From NCBI RefSeq assembly GCF_002374315.1, contig NZ_NWUX01000004.1:62001-126000 (forward strand): 64,000 nucleotides of DNA, written 5' to 3'. The stretch's first letter is position 1. The number at the start of each line of letters is the position of its first letter. Under the pieces are notes generated by a model that ran no database searches, was not told the DNA's origin, and saw nothing but the letters and a program-made list of their open reading frames with translations. This document shows, piece after piece, positions 59,402-64,000 of this stretch. This DNA comes from Vreelandella nigrificans. GTDB taxonomy: Bacteria > Pseudomonadota > Gammaproteobacteria > Pseudomonadales > Halomonadaceae. Position numbers and translations under genes: made by a program.

Positions 59402-60121
59402 TCAAAACCGCACCCTCTCCGCATGCTCCCTCAACCACTCACGACACTGCGGATAGTCCGGCATCACCCGCCCCAGCTCATGCCAAAATTCGGGAGAGTG
59501 GTCGTGGCGGATCAGATGGCAAAGCTCGTGCATCACGACGTAATCCACCATGCGGTTGGGGGCCATCATGATCTGCCAGTTAAACTCCAGCTTGCCCTTG
59601 GCGGTGCAGCTGCCCCAGCGTGATTTGAACGTGCGGATGCCTACGCCCATGGGCGATACCCCCACAACGGGGGCAAAGCGCGTCACTTTCTCTTTTAGCT
59701 TTTGTTCTGCTTGGCGCTTGTACCAGCGTACCAAGGCGTTGCGCACCATGGATGGGCGCTGGGTACTTTGGGGTAGCGTGATTAACAGCTTGCCGTGTAC
59801 CAGCTTTACGGGCGCAAAGGCACCGGTTTCTATCTTGAGGCGATAGTTACGCCCCAGGTAAGGAAACGCTTCACCGGAGACAAACTCGCGGCTACTGGCA
59901 GGTGCGGTCAGCTGGTGTAGCGCCATTTTTTCTTTGATCCAGCGCCGCTTGCTGGCCAACAGCTGGTCGACCTTCTCAAGCGGGGTGTCACTGGGCACTA
60001 CTATCGAGACCGCCCCTTCTTCCACGCGGATATCCGCCGATTTACGGCGATTGGTGCGGATGATTTCGGCAATAAAACCCGAGGCCTCTCGGTATTCGGT
60101 TGGGTTTGCCATAACGGTCAT
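59402..60121 (-). CDS. YgjP/DUF45-type zinc metallopeptidase
   Basis: The 239-residue protein has HELCH (H198, E199, H202) followed by HSPEFWHEL, and the SRWGSCT motif typical of YgjP-like metallopeptidases, so a zinc site is very likely. Its ATG overlaps the hsdR stop by four bases, indicating joint translation with the restriction subunit. Such genes are often found beside type I restriction genes, but their target is unknown. The rest of the sequence has strand-rich N-terminal segments and no signal peptide, suggesting a cytoplasmic protein. Confidence 0.82.
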   Translation of the reverse strand: MTVMANPTEYREASGFIAEIIRTNRRKSADIRVEEGAVSIVVPSDTPLEKVDQLLASKRRWIKEKMALHQLTAPASSREFVSGEAFPYLGRNYRLKIETGAFAPVKLVHGKLLITLPQSTQRPSMVRNALVRWYKRQAEQKLKEKVTRFAPVVGVSPMGVGIRTFKSRWGSCTAKGKLEFNWQIMMAPNRMVDYVVMHELCHLIRHDHSPEFWHELGRVMPDYPQCREWLREHAERVRF

Positions 60122-63100
60122 GGATTCACTTTTCCAAAACGGTTTTTGGCCAGCTCCATAAAGCGGTCTTGCACGACGGTGACCAGGGCTTTGTCCGCGA
60201 AGGAGCCATCCAGCACGGCGCGCTTAATCTCTTTTTTCATGCGTTTGACCTGATCCTGCTTATCGAAGAAGTCGACGATCTGGGTAGCTTCATCAAACAT
60301 ATCGACGAGGTGCTGGCTGATGGCCTTGATCTCATCATGCACCGCTTCGCTAATGGCATCTTCCCCGGCGTGGTGAGTCACTTCCGCCATCAGGATGTTG
60401 TAGAACGCGAACTCGGTTTCACTCAGCCCCAAGGCATCGGCTTCTTGCTTATGCTCGGTGTCGATGGTGCTGACCATCTGCAGCAGTAGTTCTAGCTGTT
60501 GATCCCACTTGCCCGCCGTTTTCTCGATGATATCCCGCAGGCGTAGGCTGAGCGATTTGTAATACTCAGGATCTTCTTCCAGGTTGACGGTGATGTGGTG
60601 CTTAATCGCGCTTTCAATCTCGGACGCCTTAGATTCCGGGGATTTGATCTGCTCTACCGTTTGCTTGAAGTTGGCATCCATTAAATCCACAGGCGGGATC
60701 TTGGGGTCTACCCCCGTGCTGATAATGTGGTCTTCCACCAGCTTGCGGACTTTTTCACCCACATCCGCTAGGTTAAGGCCTGGGTCACGGTAACGATTCC
60801 GCGCGGCGTTTTGCACTTTGCCCCAGAATTTCAGGTCAGGCACAAACGGTTTGGCCGCTGTATCCGGCAGAATGATATCCATCTGTTTGGCCAATGCTTT
60901 ATACGCCAGCTCAAACTGCTGGCGTTTGTCTTCGTCTTTGAGAAACAGGACGTAGGTATCAATATCGTTCTCTTTCACCCCTGCAAATAGCTTAGCCACC
61001 CGCGTATGGGCGGCCTTCAGCTTGGGGATCTCGTCTTTCAGGCTGTGGTAGGTGCCTTCGGCGTCGTCGTTACTGAACATCTCCAGCGCTTCGGTCAGCT
61101 GATCAGATAGCCCGTAGTAATCGACAATAAAGCCTGCCTCCTTTGCCCCTTGGCCGTTAGGTGACGAGCAGGTGCGGTTAACCCGCGCAATCGCCTGCAT
61201 CAACGTGTGGTCTTTCAGGTTGCGGTCGATATACATGGCTTGAGCAATAGGCGCATCGAAGCCGGTTAACAGCATATCTTTCACGATCAAAAAAGCCGTC
61301 GGGTCTTCACTTAACGGCTTGGTGAAGTTGCTGATGACCTGTTTCTGGCCGGCTTTATCGGTGTATTGCGCCAAGTAAGCCGGGTCATTGTGGCTACCGG
61401 AAACAATAACCTCAGACGGCGGCGCATCCAGCTCATCCAGGGTTTTCTTGAACAGCGTGGCAGCATAGCGGCTACCGACCACAATCATCGCCTTAAAGCC
61501 GTTGGGCTGAATATGCTCGCGGTAGTGTTTCAGCAGGTCGATGCATACCCAGCGGATGCGTGCCGGTGCTTCGCGTATCGCACGTTCCACCCCGTACTTT
61601 TTCCTGATCTCTTTTTTTTCGTCATCGCTGTAATCGCGAAAGTACTCGTCGAAAAGCGCATCCAGCGAATCGCCCACCACATCGGTGAGCACCTGACGGC
61701 CTTCGTAGAGAATACGCACCGTGGCCCCATCGGCCACGGCTTCGTTGATTTTGTATTGATCGATATAGCCACCAAACGCCTGGCTCATTTTCTGCGTTTT
61801 CAGCAACGGCGTGCCGGTAAAGCCAATCTTGGGGGCATTAGGTAGCGCGGCGTTAATAGTGGCAGCGAGGTTACCGAACTGGGTGCGGTGGGCCTCATCG
61901 GCCAGCACGATCACTTTATCGCTAGGGTTCAGGTCGCTGAAATCGCCCTCGGCTTCGGCATCCTGAAACTTCTGCACCATGGCAGTGACGATATCGGATG
62001 AGTCGCGCTGCAACAGCGTTTTTAGCTGAGCAACGGAACCCGCATTGTGAATAGTCTCATTTTGGGCATCGCGGAACGTCGCGGAGAGTTGGCTATCCAG
62101 CTGTGTGCGGTCAGTGATGAACACCAGCTTGTACTGCTGTAGTTCTGGGTCGCGACGCATCTTCACCGCTAGCATCACCATGGTAAGTGACTTACCAGAG
62201 CCTTGGGTATGCCACACCACCCCCGATTTTTCCTTACGATCCCGGCCAGCTTTCAGCCGCTCAATCACCTTGTTAACCGCACGGTACTGCTGGTAGCGGG
62301 CAATCTTCTTGATTAACCGCCCATCCACGGCTTCAAACAGGGTGAAGTTCTGCAGCACGTCGAGAAAGTTAGCGGGTGAGAAAAGCCCTGCCAGCAGGCG
62401 CTCTTGAGCATTGATATCTGTGTGAGCCGGTTGGCCCGCTGCAATGCGCTGCGCTTCTAGCAGGTAAGCTGGGGAAGGCACATCGTTAACTTCATACGCA
62501 GTGGAGGAAGGCTTAGGCGTGTTGGTGACCTGAGCGGAAGTGAGTAACTGATGAATATCTGCATCGCTAAACGGGTAGGCATCTTTCCAATCGCCGTAAT
62601 GCTGAGCGCTGGAGCTAATCGTACCGACCCTGGCTTGATCGCGGCAGGTGGAGACCATCAGTTGGTTATACCAGAACAGCTTTTGGGCACCTTCGTCATC
62701 TTCGGGGTAGCGCAGGTTGGCGTAGCGCCGTAACTGGTCAATACCTTGCGCCAGGGCGTCGGTAATATAGGGCGATTTGCACTCAATCACTGCCAACGGT
62801 AGGCCGTTCACGAAGCAAACGATATCCGGGATGATGTTCTGATTGAGGCCTTCAATCTTGAATTGATTGGTGCAGAGAAAGTCGTTGTTGTCAGGCTGGT
62901 CGAAGTCGATGATTTTGACCGTCTGCCCTTTTCGCCCCTTGCCCACGTCCTGCTCTACCGAGAGGTAGTTGACCAGATGCTGGTAAATCGAGTGGTTGTA
63001 CTCCATCAGGCCTGCGTGATGGGGATGAGTAATCTCCCGCAGAACCTTGCGGAGGTTTTCTTCACTGATCCAGGGGTTCAAGCGCCGCAATGCGGCTTCT

Positions 63101-63270
63101 AACTGTTTGACCAGCACGACATCACGATAGTAGCCGCGCTCACCGGTAGAAGGGGCACCGTTAATAGGCAGCACAGGGGATAAACTTGCCCCAGGAACAT
63201 AACGCCACCCCAGTTGCTGGAGTTGGGCAATGGCAGGCAGCTCGACCTTTTCGACTTCATCCTGAAACAA
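60118..63270 (-). CDS. hsdR: Type I restriction enzyme R subunit HsdR
   Basis: HsdR is the translocating and cleaving subunit of type I restriction complexes. The 1050-residue product has the PD-(D/E)xK nuclease (D149 in IIPDIVCF, E163-C-K165 in VIECKSP), Walker A in WHTQGSGKSLT (about 354-361), ADEAHRTQFG (DEAH 458-461) and a second RecA domain ending with ARVNRTC. The TTG at 63270 has AAAGGA eight bases upstream. No hsdM or hsdS lies beside it: the upstream neighbour is divergent, so the partners are beyond the window or absent. Confidence 0.93.
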   Translation of the reverse strand: MFQDEVEKVELPAIAQLQQLGWRYVPGASLSPVLPINGAPSTGERGYYRDVVLVKQLEAALRRLNPWISEENLRKVLREITHPHHAGLMEYNHSIYQHLVNYLSVEQDVGKGRKGQTVKIIDFDQPDNNDFLCTNQFKIEGLNQNIIPDIVCFVNGLPLAVIECKSPYITDALAQGIDQLRRYANLRYPEDDEGAQKLFWYNQLMVSTCRDQARVGTISSSAQHYGDWKDAYPFSDADIHQLLTSAQVTNTPKPSSTAYEVNDVPSPAYLLEAQRIAAGQPAHTDINAQERLLAGLFSPANFLDVLQNFTLFEAVDGRLIKKIARYQQYRAVNKVIERLKAGRDRKEKSGVVWHTQGSGKSLTMVMLAVKMRRDPELQQYKLVFITDRTQLDSQLSATFRDAQNETIHNAGSVAQLKTLLQRDSSDIVTAMVQKFQDAEAEGDFSDLNPSDKVIVLADEAHRTQFGNLAATINAALPNAPKIGFTGTPLLKTQKMSQAFGGYIDQYKINEAVADGATVRILYEGRQVLTDVVGDSLDALFDEYFRDYSDDEKKEIRKKYGVERAIREAPARIRWVCIDLLKHYREHIQPNGFKAMIVVGSRYAATLFKKTLDELDAPPSEVIVSGSHNDPAYLAQYTDKAGQKQVISNFTKPLSEDPTAFLIVKDMLLTGFDAPIAQAMYIDRNLKDHTLMQAIARVNRTCSSPNGQGAKEAGFIVDYYGLSDQLTEALEMFSNDDAEGTYHSLKDEIPKLKAAHTRVAKLFAGVKENDIDTYVLFLKDEDKRQQFELAYKALAKQMDIILPDTAAKPFVPDLKFWGKVQNAARNRYRDPGLNLADVGEKVRKLVEDHIISTGVDPKIPPVDLMDANFKQTVEQIKSPESKASEIESAIKHHITVNLEEDPEYYKSLSLRLRDIIEKTAGKWDQQLELLLQMVSTIDTEHKQEADALGLSETEFAFYNILMAEVTHHAGEDAISEAVHDEIKAISQHLVDMFDEATQIVDFFDKQDQVKRMKKEIKRAVLDGSFADKALVTVVQDRFMELAKNRFGKVNP

Positions 63271-63458
63271 GGTAAGTATCCTTTGTCATACTTTTTGCTC
63301 AGCCTAGCATGCTACCGCCATCGGTTCAGCCGTTTAAGACCTAAGCAGCGGCGTCTCGACGCAAGTAGTTATGAAGTGCCTCAATGAACGCGTTATACTT
63401 TATTCAATCAAAAAGCCAGCCCAGCTTGGGCATTTTCCACAGACGCATCCGGTAATTT
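63271..63458. other. Divergent gap between hsdR and the AAA gene
   Basis: This 188-base gap must hold promoters for both directions. No operator, repeat or clear -35/-10 pair was recognised. Confidence 0.4.
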
Positions 63459-64000
63459 ATGGCGACGGCAGAGCAGATCAAAGCATTATTGAAGAGCCAC
63501 GCTGATCACGATGATCAGCGGTTCTACTCTATTGCCTTGCAAGTCGCTGCCAAAGAAGCCCGCAAGGGGCACCACAAGCTGGCCAGCGAAATCAAGGAAA
63601 CCATCGAGCGCTCGCAGAAAGCCTCGAAAAGCTTGACCGTTGCGCCTGCTAAACCGACCCCGCTGGCCCAGCACCCCAAAGGCGATTTGAAAGGGCTTTT
63701 GGAGCTGACGCACTCAACCGCTCGCAAAAACGAGTTGGTGCTGTCGAGTGAGGTAAGCGAGCGGCTGGATAAAGTGTTACTTGAGCAACGGCAAAAGAGC
63801 CGATTGGCTCAGTACGGCCTTTCTCCAAGGCGTAAGCTGTTATTTACCGGCTCGCCGGGCACGGGCAAAACCCTGTCGGCAGCGGTGCTGGCTTCAGAGC
63901 TTAAGCTACCGCTGTACACCATCGTTCTGGATAACCTGATCACTCGCTTTATGGGCGAGACCGCCGCTAAGCTGCGGTTGATTTTTGATCACATCAAGCA
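63459..64000 (+). CDS. AAA+ ATPase, N-terminal part (cut by window end)
   Basis: The first 180 residues show a helical N-terminal region, then RRKLLFTGSPGTGKTLSAAVLASEL with Walker A at residues 131-138, as in AAA-family ATPases of the membrane-protease/spastin-like kind. In other genomes such an ATPase is often followed by a subtilisin-like S8 protease gene, a likely conflict pair; that cannot be checked here because the window ends. The start is the ATG at 63459 with only a weak ribosome site. Confidence 0.82.
   Translation, partial: MATAEQIKALLKSHADHDDQRFYSIALQVAAKEARKGHHKLASEIKETIERSQKASKSLTVAPAKPTPLAQHPKGDLKGLLELTHSTARKNELVLSSEVSERLDKVLLEQRQKSRLAQYGLSPRRKLLFTGSPGTGKTLSAAVLASELKLPLYTIVLDNLITRFMGETAAKLRLIFDHIK

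Noticed and set aside
40130..64000. Right attachment site of the island
   Set aside because: No second copy of the yicC 3' end was noticed, so none is annotated; the island probably runs past the window.

Overview
The window looks like chromosomal DNA of a halophilic gammaproteobacterium close to Halomonas. This is inferred from protein resemblance and gene order (mnmG-rsmG-parA-parB-atpIBEFHAGDC, an NhaD antiporter, a Crc-type protein beside pyrE and rph, two MgtE proteins). No database search was run.

Positions 1-3000 hold erpA and a glutamine-type ABC uptake operon (glnH-glnP-glnQ). Positions 2989-3476 form a gene-free stretch with many DnaA-box-like 9-mers and two AT-rich tracts, a good oriC candidate directly upstream of mnmG. 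Then come mnmG, rsmG, parA and parB, and the complete F1Fo ATP synthase operon (7.9-15.1 kb) with a clear promoter, an intercistronic hairpin after atpE and a strong terminator after atpC. Positions 15.2-20.5 kb are a magnesium/metal region: mgtE, a PAP2 phosphatase, and the leftward operon mgtE2-mgtC-CDF, which has a roughly 425-base upstream region containing a 26-codon ORF starting Met-Glu-Asp-Pro. Positions 21.2-40.2 kb are mostly housekeeping: uppP, apbE, glmU, glmS, nhaD, a CBS protein, a two-component system, a GNAT protein, a di-haem cytochrome c, a YdcF-like protein, rep, trmL, pyrE, crc, rph and yicC.

From about 40.15 kb to the right end the DNA is an accessory island inserted at the 3' end of yicC, a known integration target of genomic islands. 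It starts with repeats and a P4-type tyrosine integrase. It then carries: (i) a leftward three-gene ABC-3C conflict system (Cap4/DUF4297-like nuclease, small middle component, DUF3732-type ATPase); (ii) a rightward recombination block (small Cys-rich glycine/hydrophobic protein, DUF932 protein, a 20-residue hydrophobic peptide, a 56-residue protein, ERF annealing protein, YqaJ exonuclease, RadC) in which three intrinsic-terminator-like hairpins sit 17-21 bases before start codons; (iii) a Druantia type III pair, druH-druE; (iv) an hsdR gene without hsdM or hsdS beside it, overlapped by a YgjP-type zinc metallopeptidase gene; and (v) the start of a divergent AAA+ ATPase cut by the window end. 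No right attachment site, CRISPR array, rRNA or tRNA was seen.

Main points for follow-up are the composite defence island, the hairpin-before-start pattern in the recombination block, the isolated HsdR-metallopeptidase pair, the possible Mg-responsive leader peptide, the oriC region, and the palindromes upstream of erpA and glnH.
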